This document shows, in pieces, positions 37,183 to 47,239 of a stretch of 64,000 nt of DNA. The notes beneath the pieces were generated by a model. The model did no database searches. It was not told where the DNA came from and saw only the letters and a program-made list of their open reading frames with translations. The stretch's first letter is position 1. Each line of letters starts with the position of its first letter. The DNA is from an uncultured Emticicia sp. (lineage in GTDB: Bacteria; Bacteroidota; Bacteroidia; Cytophagales; Spirosomataceae), in the NCBI RefSeq assembly GCF_937903345.1, contig NZ_CALCZQ010000062.1, forward strand, positions 1 through 64,000, written 5' to 3'. A program made the position numbers and the translations under genes.

Positions 37183-38667
37183 ATGAAAAATAAATTAAAA
37201 TATATCGTTACGCTTTTGGTCATGTTGTCTGTTTTAAGCTCATGCACCAAAAACTTTGAAGAAATAAATATCGACCCAAATCGTCCAGAAAATGTTAATC
37301 CTGGCGTAATTTTGGGACAAATGCAATATAGAATCATCAATAACTCGGTTTCAGCGGCTCGTAATTTTACCCATGAATTGATGCAAGTTGATGCACCTCG
37401 CTCAAGTACGAGTGGCTTAGGGCTTCATCGTTATTCAGTAAGCCCAGGTTCAGGCGTTTGGAGTAGTTTTTACCAGAACTTAACCGATGCACAAGATATT
37501 TATACAATAGCCGACCGTCTTAAAGAAAACAATTATAAAGCCATCGCATTAGTTTATAAATGCTGGGCCTATTCTATTTTAACAGATTTGTACGGTGATG
37601 TGCCATATTCTCAGGCAATTAAAGCAACCGAAGGTAATTTTAAACCAGCTTTTGATAAACAAAAAGATATTTATACGCAGATTTTGAAAGATTTAGAAAC
37701 TGCAAATGCTCTTTTTGATGATAGCAAAATTTTGACTTACGGTGGTGATTTAGTGTATAATACAAGCGTTTTGACGAGTGGAAAAAATATTGGAATTCAA
37801 CGGTGGAAAAAATTTACTAACTCACTCAAATTAAGATTATTGTTAAGATTATCGAAAAAAGAAGGTGAAATCAATGTAAAAGAACAAATTAATGCCATTT
37901 TAGCTGATGCCGTAAAATACCCAACTTTCACTGCTAATGCTGACGATGCGATTTTTCGTTACCCAGGTACTTTCCCTTATTTCAATCCTTATTACAATGC
38001 TCGAACTTTAGATTGGAGAGATGGAACATATTTTACTGAGTTTTTCTTGAATCCGATGAATACAAGTGCTGACCCACGTCGTGCTATTTGGGCAATACCC
38101 GTTACGGTTGCTGGTGTCTCTACTTTTAGAGGTATTCAAAGTGGCTATCCAACTACGCTCGAATACGTTGTGGGTCAAAATTCAAGTTATACAGATGCAT
38201 TAAAAACTTTGCCACAATTGGGCGTAATGATGCCTTTTGCCGAAGTTGAATTTATCAAAGCTGAGCTTGCTTTGAAAGGATATACAACAGGAAAAACACC
38301 AAAAGCCCATTATGATGCAGGAATTACGGCCTCTATGGTTCAGTGGGGAGCAACGATGCCAAATACATTTTTAACCCAAAAAAGTATAGCTTATGATGCC
38401 TCACTTTCTACTGAAAAACAGTTAGAACAAATCATGTTACAAAAATACTACGCCTATTTCTTTGTGGATTATCAATCATGGTTTGAAAAGCGTAGAACTG
38501 GTTATCCAATTTTGCCAAGAGGAACCGGAATTCCTGCCGAAAATAAGTTTCCAAGTCGTGTACCCTACCCTACCTATTTACAATCACTTAACCCAGAAGG
38601 TTTGGCTGGTGCAGTAAGTTCGATTGGTGCTGATAACAGCGATACAAAAGTTTGGTGGGAAAAATAA
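37183..38667 (+). CDS. SusD/RagB-family nutrient-binding lipoprotein
   Basis: This 494-residue protein has a lipoprotein signal (lipobox VLSSC, Cys at about 21). It starts with the typical NFEEINIDPNRPENVNPG and contains TPR-like helices (YKCWAYSILTDLYGDVPYSQ) and late FVDYQSWFEKRRTGYP. This is the SusD-like_2 branch. It forms the lid of the SusC transporter on the cell surface. A TTG two codons upstream is possible as start. A strong hairpin (38690-38723) follows and separates the pair from the first phosphoesterase gene. Confidence 0.9.
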   Translation: MKNKLKYIVTLLVMLSVLSSCTKNFEEINIDPNRPENVNPGVILGQMQYRIINNSVSAARNFTHELMQVDAPRSSTSGLGLHRYSVSPGSGVWSSFYQNLTDAQDIYTIADRLKENNYKAIALVYKCWAYSILTDLYGDVPYSQAIKATEGNFKPAFDKQKDIYTQILKDLETANALFDDSKILTYGGDLVYNTSVLTSGKNIGIQRWKKFTNSLKLRLLLRLSKKEGEINVKEQINAILADAVKYPTFTANADDAIFRYPGTFPYFNPYYNARTLDWRDGTYFTEFFLNPMNTSADPRRAIWAIPVTVAGVSTFRGIQSGYPTTLEYVVGQNSSYTDALKTLPQLGVMMPFAEVEFIKAELALKGYTTGKTPKAHYDAGITASMVQWGATMPNTFLTQKSIAYDASLSTEKQLEQIMLQKYYAYFFVDYQSWFEKRRTGYPILPRGTGIPAENKFPSRVPYPTYLQSLNPEGLAGAVSSIGADNSDTKVWWEK

Positions 38668-38689
38668 AATATTATATTCAATCATTGCA

Positions 38690-38723
38690 AACGCTGACAA
38701 GCTATTAGTAACTTGTCAGCGTT
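38690..38723 (+). terminator. Hairpin after the SusC/SusD pair
   Basis: Perfect 12-base arms AACGCTGACAAG and CTTGTCAGCGTT enclose a 10-base loop. It lies 22 bases after the SusD stop and 22 bases before the next gene. There is no strong T run, so it may be a partial terminator or a transcript-end stabiliser. Confidence 0.6.
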
Positions 38724-38745
38724 ATCCATTTAAAAATACTTTCAA

Positions 38746-41169
38746 ATGAAACATCTATTCAAATTTTTACTTTTGTTTTCTTCATTGGCGACATTTGGTC
38801 AAAATGTAAATACGCAACCAAATACTCAAGAAGTTTTATTGCCAAATGGTTGGTCACTGACACCAGCTGGTCGTTCTCTCGAAGTTGGAGATTTGCCATT
38901 AAATATAGCCGTTTCTGTATCGGAGAAACTAATGGCTGTTACAAATAATGGTCAAGGAAAACAAACAATTCAATTGATTGATACGAAATCTGAGAAGGTT
39001 TTGGATAATATTGAAATTCCAAAGTCATTTTACGGACTAAAATTTAGTAGGGATGAAAAAAGTCTTTATGCATCAGGTGGAAACGACAACTGGATTCTAA
39101 AATATGTCATCATCGAAAATAAACTCGTATTGAATGATACCTTAATATTGGGTAAGAAATGGCCAAACAAAATCTCTCCTGTCGGTATTGAAATAGATGA
39201 TGACCGTCAATTATTATACGTTGTAACGAAAGAAAATAATTCATTTTATATTTTAGATTTAAAAACAAAAGCCATAGTTTTCGAGCAAAATTTGGGGAAT
39301 GAGGCTTATACGTGTGTACTTTCACCTGATAAAAAAATACTTTATATTTCACTTTGGGGTGGACGAAAAATCGCACTTTTTGATACTCAAAATCGAAAAA
39401 TAGTGAATTCAATTCCGGTTTCATACAACCCGAATGAATTGATTTTGAGTAAAAATGGTCAATATTTATATGTAGCCAACGCAGGCGACAATAGTGTTTC
39501 AGTAATAGACACAAAAACTCAAAAAGTAATCGAAATATTGGATGCTGGTTTATATCCAAACTCTCTCGTTGGTTCAGTTACAAATGGCGTTGCTCTTTCG
39601 AAAGATGAAAAAACGCTCTATATTGCCAATGCTGATAATAATTGTTTGGCGGTTTTTGATGTAAGCAATAAAGGAAAAAGCTTTTCTAAAGGTTTTATAC
39701 CTGTGGGCTGGTATCCCACCAATGTTCGAGTGGTTGGTAAAAAAATAGTTGTGGCAAACGGTAAAGGATTTACCTCATTTGCCAATCCACAAGGCCCACA
39801 ACCAGTTAAAAAAACGGTACGTTCAGAATCTCATTTAGGTGAAGATACGAGTGGACAATATATCGGTAATTTGATGAAAGGAACATTAAGTATAATTGAT
39901 AATCCAAATGAGAAAGATTTAGCCTTATATTCTAAAAAAGTTTATCAAAATACTCCCTATAAAAAAGACAAAGAACTGGTTACGGATGGTGAATTAAACA
40001 ATCCAATTCCGATGAAGGTTGGAGCTGCTTCGCCTATCAAACACGTATTTTATATTTTGAAAGAAAACCGTACCTACGACCAAGTTTTTGGTGATATGAA
40101 AGAAGGTAATGGCGATACTACATTATGCTTATTTGGTGAAAAATATACACCAAATCAGCATAAATTGGCCAGAGAATATGTTTTATTGGATAATTTTTAT
40201 GTAGATGCCGAAGTAAGTGCAGATGGTCATAATTGGTCGATGGGGGCTCACGCCAATGATTATTTAGAAAAAACTTGGCCAACTGGCTATGGTCGTCGAG
40301 GTGGAGTAACTGAAGGAATGGGTCGCCGTCAAATTGCGAATGATAAAGATGGATTTATATGGGATTTTTGTAAACGTCAAGGTGTAAGCTATCGTACTTA
40401 TGGTGTATTTGCTGATGATAAAAAAGGAAATATTCCGGTCTTAGACAAAGACCATGTTTGCTCTTATTTTACAGGGTATTATAACCAAAAAGTAAAGGAT
40501 ACGACCCGAGTTAATCAATGGAAGCGTGATTTTGATTCTTTGTTAGTGGCAAAAGCAGTTCCTGCATTTAATTCCATCAGACTTGGTGCTGACCACACAC
40601 AAGGAATGGCAGTTGGAAAACCATCTCCGTTTGCATGTGTGGCCGATAATGATTTAGCAGTAGGAATGTTCATTGAACATTTGAGCAAAAGTTCAATTTG
40701 GAATCAATCAGCGGTATTTATTCTTGAAGATGATGCTCAAAATGGCCCTGACCACGTAGATGCTCACCGCTCAAATGCACTTGTTGTGAGTCCATATACC
40801 AAACGAAAATTCGTTGACCATACCATGTATTCAACTTCTGGAATGCTCAGAACGATAGAATTAATACTGGGTTTACCTCCAATGACGCAATATGATGCCG
40901 CAGCAATGCCTATGTTTCGTAGTTTTACAGCAAATCCTGATTTTACACCATATCAATCTGTTCCATCATCTATTAATTTGGAAGAGATAAATACAGCATA
41001 CACACCGTCGGCAAAACGTTCGGAAGGTTTGGAATTTGCCGAAGTTGATAGCAACGACGATAATCTTTTCAATGAAATTTTATGGAAAGGCATCAAAGGC
41101 GAATTAGCTCAACTTCCAGCACCTCGACGAAGTGCTTTTGTAAAAGTTGTTAAAGTCGATAATGATTGA
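38746..41169 (+). CDS. YncE-like propeller/phosphoesterase fusion 1
   Basis: This 807-residue protein has a signal peptide (ending ATFGQ). Residues 25-350 form a YVTN/YncE-type seven-bladed propeller (repeats like YLYVANAGDNSVSVIDTKTQ and LYIANADNNCLAVFD). The C-terminal half is a PF04185-type phosphoesterase (acid phosphatase/phospholipase C family) with KENRTYDQVFGD (about 439-450), SADGHNW, RLGADHTQG and the acidic metal-site motif EDDAQNGPDHVDAHR (about 661-675). It should hydrolyse a phosphoester in the periplasm or at the surface. Two full paralogues (44757 and 49320) and one remnant (63263) lie in the same cluster, each next to a TonB receptor. Confidence 0.88.
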   Translation: MKHLFKFLLLFSSLATFGQNVNTQPNTQEVLLPNGWSLTPAGRSLEVGDLPLNIAVSVSEKLMAVTNNGQGKQTIQLIDTKSEKVLDNIEIPKSFYGLKFSRDEKSLYASGGNDNWILKYVIIENKLVLNDTLILGKKWPNKISPVGIEIDDDRQLLYVVTKENNSFYILDLKTKAIVFEQNLGNEAYTCVLSPDKKILYISLWGGRKIALFDTQNRKIVNSIPVSYNPNELILSKNGQYLYVANAGDNSVSVIDTKTQKVIEILDAGLYPNSLVGSVTNGVALSKDEKTLYIANADNNCLAVFDVSNKGKSFSKGFIPVGWYPTNVRVVGKKIVVANGKGFTSFANPQGPQPVKKTVRSESHLGEDTSGQYIGNLMKGTLSIIDNPNEKDLALYSKKVYQNTPYKKDKELVTDGELNNPIPMKVGAASPIKHVFYILKENRTYDQVFGDMKEGNGDTTLCLFGEKYTPNQHKLAREYVLLDNFYVDAEVSADGHNWSMGAHANDYLEKTWPTGYGRRGGVTEGMGRRQIANDKDGFIWDFCKRQGVSYRTYGVFADDKKGNIPVLDKDHVCSYFTGYYNQKVKDTTRVNQWKRDFDSLLVAKAVPAFNSIRLGADHTQGMAVGKPSPFACVADNDLAVGMFIEHLSKSSIWNQSAVFILEDDAQNGPDHVDAHRSNALVVSPYTKRKFVDHTMYSTSGMLRTIELILGLPPMTQYDAAAMPMFRSFTANPDFTPYQSVPSSINLEEINTAYTPSAKRSEGLEFAEVDSNDDNLFNEILWKGIKGELAQLPAPRRSAFVKVVKVDND

Positions 41170-41285
41170 TTTTACAATTGATTGCCGAAAACATCAAAAC
41201 GTTTACAAAACACCGATGTTTTCTATAAAAATTATAGATTATTCTGTCGAAAAACATCGAAAACATTAGTATAATTAAAGTTCAC

Positions 41286-41322
41286 AAAAAGCCTCTTTTT
41301 CAAATCGAAAGAGAGGCTTTTT
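41286..41322 (+). terminator. Terminator after phosphoesterase 1
   Basis: The arms AAAAAGCCTCTTTTTC and GAAAGAGAGGCTTTTT pair with one mismatch around a short loop, and the second arm ends in a T run. This is a typical intrinsic terminator about 120 bases after the stop codon. Confidence 0.75.
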
Positions 41323-41444
41323 ACTCAATAAGTAGATTAATGCCTAACTATAGAGGTTAAGAAATTTCACGAATTTAATTTCTTTTAGAGTTTTCTTTAA
41401 TGTTTTGACAATCATTACCTAATAATTGCTTTATATGAGGTGAG

Positions 41445-41452
41445 TAGTTTTG
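41445..41452 (+). promoter_or_regulatory. Possible -7 box of the Oar-like receptor gene
   Basis: TAGTTTTG fits TAnnTTTG and lies 27 bases before the start codon at 41480, between the terminator above and the gene. A -33 TTTG box at normal spacing is not seen, so the call is weak. Confidence 0.3.
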
Positions 41453-41479
41453 CATCTGAAACAATCGTATTCATAACTC

Positions 41480-44400
41480 ATGAAAAAAACTCTTCTTTCC
41501 ATTTTAATTGGATTTTTATTTAGCTTTAATGCTTTTTCGCAAGGAACTGATGCCACAATCGCTGGTGTAGTTAAAGACGAAAAAGGCGAAGGAATTCCAG
41601 GGGCTTCAGTTCGTGTCCGCAACGAATCAACTGGTTTTCAGACTGGTACAATTACCAACGTAAACGGTGAGTTTCAACTTCAACAACTTCCGCTCGGTAA
41701 ACCTTACACAATTACGGTTTCGTTTGTGGGCTATCAAACCCAAAAGTTTTCAGATTATGCTCTTAATCAAGGAGATAGACTGAAAATTGATTCTAAATTA
41801 ATGATTTCAAATACAACTTTATCCGAAGTTGTGGTTTCTGCTAATTCTTTTGTAAATAAAGAAACTGAAAGAGCGGGTGCAGCAATCGCCGTAACAGCTT
41901 TACAGATGAAACAACTTCCAATGGAAGGTAGAAACTTTACGGCTTTAACTGCCCTTTCGCCATTACAAGGCCGAAATGGAAGTTTTAGTGGGCAGCGTAC
42001 TTCATCGACTAACGTAACGATGGATGGAGCAAACGCCCGAAATATGTACACCAACGGTGCACTTGGCAATGGCCCATACACGATTTCGCAAGAGGCAATT
42101 CGTGAATACCAAGTTTCAACAAACAATTATGACGTAACACAAGGTCGCCAAGGTGGTGGTTCGGTCAATGCTGTTACAAAAAATGGTACGAATACAACGG
42201 AAGGTTCGGCGTTTTTCTACCAAAGAGCAAGTAAAGCGAAGCTTTTTGGAAATGAATTGTTTCCAATGAATAGTAAATTTAATGCAAATGGAACGCCACG
42301 AACCACCAATATCAACCAAAAACAATATGGTTTTTCGTTAGGTGGTGCAATAATCAAAGATAAACTACACTATTTTGTGGCTTTAGACCGTCAAAATGAA
42401 ACAATTCCTTTTCAAATCGCCCCAGTTTTTGATGCAACTCAAGAGCAAAATTTTGGTATCACAAAAGCTAATCTTGAGAAAGTTATTGATGTGGCAAGAG
42501 AAAAATATGGTATGAAAAATACGCCGCAATATGGCGACTTTTCTAGAGAAACCGAAGCGAATGCCTTGTTTATGCGTTTGGATTGGCAATTAAACGATAA
42601 AAACAAATTAACTTTCCGTAATAACCTTACAACTTGGTATGCTCCGAATTCGATAAACGATAATTCAAATGTCAATCTTTTAGAATCTTATGTCGGGTAC
42701 AAAACTCGTGAAAATAGTGCTTTGGTTTCTTTGCGTTCGGCTCTCGCACCTGATCTAACCAACGAATTGAAATTTCAATATCAAACCGTTAAGCGTAATT
42801 ATATCGTAAGTTCAGATTTACCTTTAGAAAATATTCCTCGTGCAATTATTACGGTTCGCTCGGTTATTCCTACTGCAACAAATCCTACTGCATCACAGAC
42901 TCGAACTGTACAGTTTGGTGGTCAGAGATTTGGTACAGAATACGCCAACGATAAAACGCTCCATTTGGCCAATACAACCTATTGGAGAAAAGGCGGTTTG
43001 AATTTTAAATTCGGAACAGACAATATGCTTACTTTCTTAGATTCTAAGATTGTAAACGAAATGAATGGTCGCTTCTTCTATGCAAGTTTACAAGATTTTA
43101 TTGACAATAAAGCAAGCCGCTTTGCCCGTGAAGTACCCTTATCGAACCCAGCTGTTCAGCAATCTTTATTAGATTTTTCATTATTCGGACAGGTTGATTT
43201 TCAGCCTTTTAAAAACGTTTCGGCAATGGCAGGTTTGCGTTATGATGCAACGGTTTTCTTTAAACAAGGCGATGCTAACGCAACAACCGAAAACAAATTG
43301 GGCATAAAAACAACCAATTCTTTGGCCGATTTTAATAATATCCAACCAAGACTTCAATTAACTTGGGATGTAAAAGGTCGCCAAAAAGATTTGATTAAAT
43401 TTGGTGGGGGAATTTTCTCGGCACAGCCAGTTTCTTATTTACAGTTGAATAATATTCAAAACAGTGGTACAATTGTAGGTTCGATTGATGTTTCGGGAGC
43501 AGCAGTTCCTAAAGCAGATTTTGTTTCGTATCGCAATAACCCAGCTACAACGCCAGGCATCAAGCCAGGTGAAAGCTATATTTCAACCATTAATGCTGTT
43601 TCTGATGATTTTCAAGTACCGAGTATTTTTAAATTAAACTTGTCTTATAACCGTTTTTTCAATTCAAGATTTAGAGCGGGCGTAAATTTATTATGGTCAA
43701 AAACCATTAATAATTATGTTTATTATGACAGAAATATCGTTGAGCAACCTTACTTTACGCTTAGTAACGAAGGAAATCGTGGCGTTTTTGTCCCAGCAAA
43801 TACTATTCCAGCCAACGGCTCAACTGACTGGACGAAAGGCCGAAAAGCTACTGATGTAGGTAGAGTTTTAGAATTAGAATCTACGGGTCAATTAGACCAA
43901 ATGGCGGTCGTTTTTGACGCAAGTATGAGACTCGGAACAGATGGATATTTTACTGTAAGTTATACTAGAAACGATACAAAAGACAATACTTCTTTTGACT
44001 GTTGTGTGGCCAATACTTCAACGTTTCGTGCTATCACTGATGACCCAAGAGATAGAACGGTTGCTGCTTCTGATTTCCAGTTTAGCGATAAGTTAGTAGT
44101 TAGTGCTGCTTCACCAACTGTGAAAGGTTTCCAACTCGGTGCTGTTTTTAATGGTGTTGGTGGAACTCGCTACTCGTTTTTGGTTGGTGGAAATAAAAGT
44201 ATAAACGGTGATTTTGTGCTAACAAATGACTTAGCTTTTGTTTTTGACCCAAATAATTCGGCTGTACCTGAAACAGTTAGAAATGGTATCAAAGGTCTTT
44301 TGGATAACCCTGATGTAACGCAAAGTGTAAAAGATTATATCACGAAAAGTGTCGGCAAAGTAGCTGAAAGAAATGGTGGTGTAAATCCTTTTTATTATAC

Positions 44401-44668
44401 CTTAGATTTGCGTCTTACGAAAGATATTACACTTTATAAAAATCACAAGTTAGGATTTTCAGCAGATTGTTTTAATTTTATGAATTTATTGGATAAAACA
44501 AAAGGTGTTTCGTACAATCATGGAAATATCAACCTACTTACGATGAATACTTTCGAGCAAACTACCAAAAACTATACTTATGGTGTAGAGTCAGGGGCTG
44601 GAAGAAAACTTTCAACGGCAGGTGGTAATCCATGGAGAATTCAATTAGGATTAAGATACTCATTTTAA
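41480..44668 (+). CDS. Oar-like TonB-dependent receptor
   Basis: This 1062-residue protein has a signal peptide (ending NAFSQG). A carboxypeptidase-regulatory-like domain (AGVVKDEKGEGIPGASVRVR) precedes a plug with the Oar-type pattern TSSTNVTMDGANARNMYT and STNNYDVTQGRQGGG, and a barrel ending QLGLRYSF. Oar-like receptors do not need a SusD partner. It stands alone between two terminators and between two phosphoesterase genes, which suggests that it imports a product released by one of them. The substrate is not known. Confidence 0.88.
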   Translation: MKKTLLSILIGFLFSFNAFSQGTDATIAGVVKDEKGEGIPGASVRVRNESTGFQTGTITNVNGEFQLQQLPLGKPYTITVSFVGYQTQKFSDYALNQGDRLKIDSKLMISNTTLSEVVVSANSFVNKETERAGAAIAVTALQMKQLPMEGRNFTALTALSPLQGRNGSFSGQRTSSTNVTMDGANARNMYTNGALGNGPYTISQEAIREYQVSTNNYDVTQGRQGGGSVNAVTKNGTNTTEGSAFFYQRASKAKLFGNELFPMNSKFNANGTPRTTNINQKQYGFSLGGAIIKDKLHYFVALDRQNETIPFQIAPVFDATQEQNFGITKANLEKVIDVAREKYGMKNTPQYGDFSRETEANALFMRLDWQLNDKNKLTFRNNLTTWYAPNSINDNSNVNLLESYVGYKTRENSALVSLRSALAPDLTNELKFQYQTVKRNYIVSSDLPLENIPRAIITVRSVIPTATNPTASQTRTVQFGGQRFGTEYANDKTLHLANTTYWRKGGLNFKFGTDNMLTFLDSKIVNEMNGRFFYASLQDFIDNKASRFAREVPLSNPAVQQSLLDFSLFGQVDFQPFKNVSAMAGLRYDATVFFKQGDANATTENKLGIKTTNSLADFNNIQPRLQLTWDVKGRQKDLIKFGGGIFSAQPVSYLQLNNIQNSGTIVGSIDVSGAAVPKADFVSYRNNPATTPGIKPGESYISTINAVSDDFQVPSIFKLNLSYNRFFNSRFRAGVNLLWSKTINNYVYYDRNIVEQPYFTLSNEGNRGVFVPANTIPANGSTDWTKGRKATDVGRVLELESTGQLDQMAVVFDASMRLGTDGYFTVSYTRNDTKDNTSFDCCVANTSTFRAITDDPRDRTVAASDFQFSDKLVVSAASPTVKGFQLGAVFNGVGGTRYSFLVGGNKSINGDFVLTNDLAFVFDPNNSAVPETVRNGIKGLLDNPDVTQSVKDYITKSVGKVAERNGGVNPFYYTLDLRLTKDITLYKNHKLGFSADCFNFMNLLDKTKGVSYNHGNINLLTMNTFEQTTKNYTYGVESGAGRKLSTAGGNPWRIQLGLRYSF

Positions 44669-44700
44669 TATAGCATATATCCTAAAATTTAACCCTAAAC

Positions 44701-44730
44701 AGAGTCTGGCCATTTATTTGACCAGACTCT
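44701..44730 (+). terminator. Hairpin after the Oar-like receptor
   Basis: Perfect 9-base arms AGAGTCTGG and CCAGACTCT enclose a 12-base loop; ATCACTTTTTT follows, giving a T run. It lies 32 bases after the stop codon and just upstream of phosphoesterase 2. Confidence 0.65.
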
Positions 44731-44756
44731 ATCACTTTTTTAAACAAATAAACAAC

Positions 44757-47201
44757 ATGAAAAATTTTGCCACAATTATGGTGGTTTTGAGCCTTATCAT
44801 AGGCTGTAAGAATCAAAAACCGAACGACAATAACTCTTCTACCGTCGAAAAATTAGGTTTAAAAAGAGTAAAACTCTCAAACGGCTGGTCATTGACACCG
44901 ATCGGAAAAAATCTAAAATTGCAAGATTTACCATTAAATTTAGTGGTTTCTCCCTCAAAAAAATATTTGGCCGTTACAAACAATGGACAAAGCACTCAAA
45001 GTATAACCTTAATTGACGCTGCCACCGAGACTGTTTTAGATGACGAAATAATCGAAAAATCGTGGTTAGGTTTAGCTTTTAGCCCTGATGAAAAATACCT
45101 CTATGCATCGGCAGGAAACGATAATAAAATCAATATTTACAAAATAGAAAACAATCAATTGCAAAAAGACGGCGAAATTGTTTTGGACAAGCCTTGGCCA
45201 ATAAAAGTATCGCCAGCAGGGCTTTGTGCAACCGAAAAGCATATTTTTGTTGTGGCAAAAGACAATAATACACTTTATCAGCTTGACATTGCTTCAAAAA
45301 GTATCTTGAAAAAAATACCACTTGCGGCCGAAGCATATACTTGCATTCTTTCGCCTGATAAAAACCTGTTGTATATATCGCTTTGGGGCGGTGCAAAGGT
45401 ATTGATTTATGATATTGCGGCTTCAAAAATTATGGATGAAATAGCCGTTGATAAAAACCCGAACGACATGGTTTTGACCAAAAACGGTCAGTATTTATAT
45501 GTATCACACGGAAATGACAATACAGTTTCGGTGATTGATACCAAACAAAAACAACGCATCGAAACACTTTCTTGCTCACTTTATCCCGACTCTCCCGTAG
45601 GCTCTACACCTAATGGCGTTGCTTTGAGCGAGGATGAAGAAAAACTATTTATTGCTAATGCTGATAATAATTGCTTGGCTGTTTTTGAGGTAGAGGACAA
45701 GGGGAAAAGTCGCTCGTTAGGTTATATTCCTACGGGTTGGTATCCAACTTCTGTCAAAACTATCGGAAATAAAATTTATGTAACCAATGGCAAAGGACTT
45801 TCTTCTTCGGCCAATCCAAATGGGCCGAATCCAGTGAGTTCAAAGAGTCCACAGTTTAAAGGAGCAAACCCAGAAGCTGTTCGAGGTACGCAGTATATTG
45901 GTGGTTTATTTAAAGGAACACTTTCTATTTTTGATTTTCCTGACGAAAAAACTTTAGCGGATTATTCAAAAATAGTTTACGAAAATACTCCTTACAGCAA
46001 GACCAAAGAAAAAGAAAGTGAAGGCGAAAAAGGCAATCCAATTCCAACAAAATTGGGTCAAAAATCGCCTATCAAGTATGTTTTTTATGTGATCAAAGAA
46101 AACCGTACTTATGACCAAGTTTTGGGTGATGTAAAAGGTGGAAATGGAGATACAACGCTTTGTTTGTTTCCTGAACGCATCACGCCCAATCAACATGCAA
46201 TAGTAAAAGATTTTGTTTTGCTTGATAATTTTTATGTAGATGCCGAAGTAAGTGCCGATGGACACAACTGGTCAATGGCCGCTTATGCCAACGACTACGT
46301 AGAAAAAACGTGGGTAACAAGCTACGGCGGTCGTGGGGGTACTTACGACTATGAAGGAAGCAGAGATATTGCTCACCCTAAAAATGGTTTTATTTGGGAT
46401 TATGCTCAACGTGCAGGTGCAAGTTTTAGGTCTTACGGTGAATTTGCCGAACAACGAATGAAACTACCAAATCTTAAAAATAATTGTAGTTTGAAATATC
46501 CGTCTTACAATCTTTCTATCAAAGATGTTACCCGTTTTGAAGCTTGGAAAACTGATTTTGATTCTTTATTGACAAAAAATAGCGTACCAAATTTAAATAT
46601 TATTCGCCTTGGTAACGACCACACTGCAGGTGCTAGAGTTGGAATGCCAACCACCGAAGCAATGGTTGCGGATAATGATTTAGCAGTCGGAAAATTGGTA
46701 GAACATCTTTCAAAATCGGGTATTTGGGAGCAATCGGTCATATTTATTTTGGAAGACGATGCTCAAAACGGCTCTGATCACGTGGATGCTCATCGCTCAA
46801 CGGCTTATGTTGCAGGTGGGTTTGTAAAACGTGGATACGTTGACCACACCATGTATTCAACATCGAGTATGCTACGCACAATGGAATTAATTTTAGGAAT
46901 TCCACCGATGAGTCAATACGATGCTGCCGCTACACCAATGTGGCGTTCTTTTAGCAAAACACCTAATAATCAGCCTTTTATAGCTCGTAAAAATAATATT
47001 AATTTGGATGAGCGAAATGTGGCTGTTAATAGAAATTCTATCAAATCAGCTGAGTTTGATTTATCAAAACCTGATTTGATTAATGATTTAGAGTTTAGTC
47101 AAATTGTGTGGCAATCTGTAAAAGGTTTAAAAAGTTCAATGCCTGCTCCAAAAAGAAGTGCCTTTTTGGTATTGAAGGAAGAAGATGGAGAGGAAGATTA
47201 A
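44757..47201 (+). CDS. YncE-like propeller/phosphoesterase fusion 2 (lipoprotein)
   Basis: This 814-residue paralogue of the 38746 product has a lipoprotein signal instead of a plain signal peptide (lipobox LIIGC, Cys at about 17). The ATG at 44757 is chosen because the TTG at 44718 would add residues before the signal and lies inside the preceding hairpin. The propeller half (YLYVSHGNDNTVSVIDTKQ) and the phosphoesterase half (KENRTYDQVLGD, SADGHNW, RLGNDHTAG, EDDAQNGSDHVDAHR) are complete. Membrane anchoring may keep it at the outer membrane. The next gene, a TonB receptor, starts 38 bases downstream, so these two are probably a unit. Confidence 0.88.
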   Translation: MKNFATIMVVLSLIIGCKNQKPNDNNSSTVEKLGLKRVKLSNGWSLTPIGKNLKLQDLPLNLVVSPSKKYLAVTNNGQSTQSITLIDAATETVLDDEIIEKSWLGLAFSPDEKYLYASAGNDNKINIYKIENNQLQKDGEIVLDKPWPIKVSPAGLCATEKHIFVVAKDNNTLYQLDIASKSILKKIPLAAEAYTCILSPDKNLLYISLWGGAKVLIYDIAASKIMDEIAVDKNPNDMVLTKNGQYLYVSHGNDNTVSVIDTKQKQRIETLSCSLYPDSPVGSTPNGVALSEDEEKLFIANADNNCLAVFEVEDKGKSRSLGYIPTGWYPTSVKTIGNKIYVTNGKGLSSSANPNGPNPVSSKSPQFKGANPEAVRGTQYIGGLFKGTLSIFDFPDEKTLADYSKIVYENTPYSKTKEKESEGEKGNPIPTKLGQKSPIKYVFYVIKENRTYDQVLGDVKGGNGDTTLCLFPERITPNQHAIVKDFVLLDNFYVDAEVSADGHNWSMAAYANDYVEKTWVTSYGGRGGTYDYEGSRDIAHPKNGFIWDYAQRAGASFRSYGEFAEQRMKLPNLKNNCSLKYPSYNLSIKDVTRFEAWKTDFDSLLTKNSVPNLNIIRLGNDHTAGARVGMPTTEAMVADNDLAVGKLVEHLSKSGIWEQSVIFILEDDAQNGSDHVDAHRSTAYVAGGFVKRGYVDHTMYSTSSMLRTMELILGIPPMSQYDAAATPMWRSFSKTPNNQPFIARKNNINLDERNVAVNRNSIKSAEFDLSKPDLINDLEFSQIVWQSVKGLKSSMPAPKRSAFLVLKEEDGEED

Positions 47202-47239
47202 TAAGAAAAGCATTACAAAAAAAATATAATTATAAAACG

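Noticed and set aside
39110..39559. Minus-strand frame of 149 codons inside phosphoesterase 1.
   Set aside because: It is an antisense shadow of a well-supported gene and has no recognisable domain.
41410..41452. A further copy of the repeat-bearing element before the Oar-like receptor.
   Set aside because: Only short pieces (CATTACC, ATAATTGC) agree and the conserved ends are missing.
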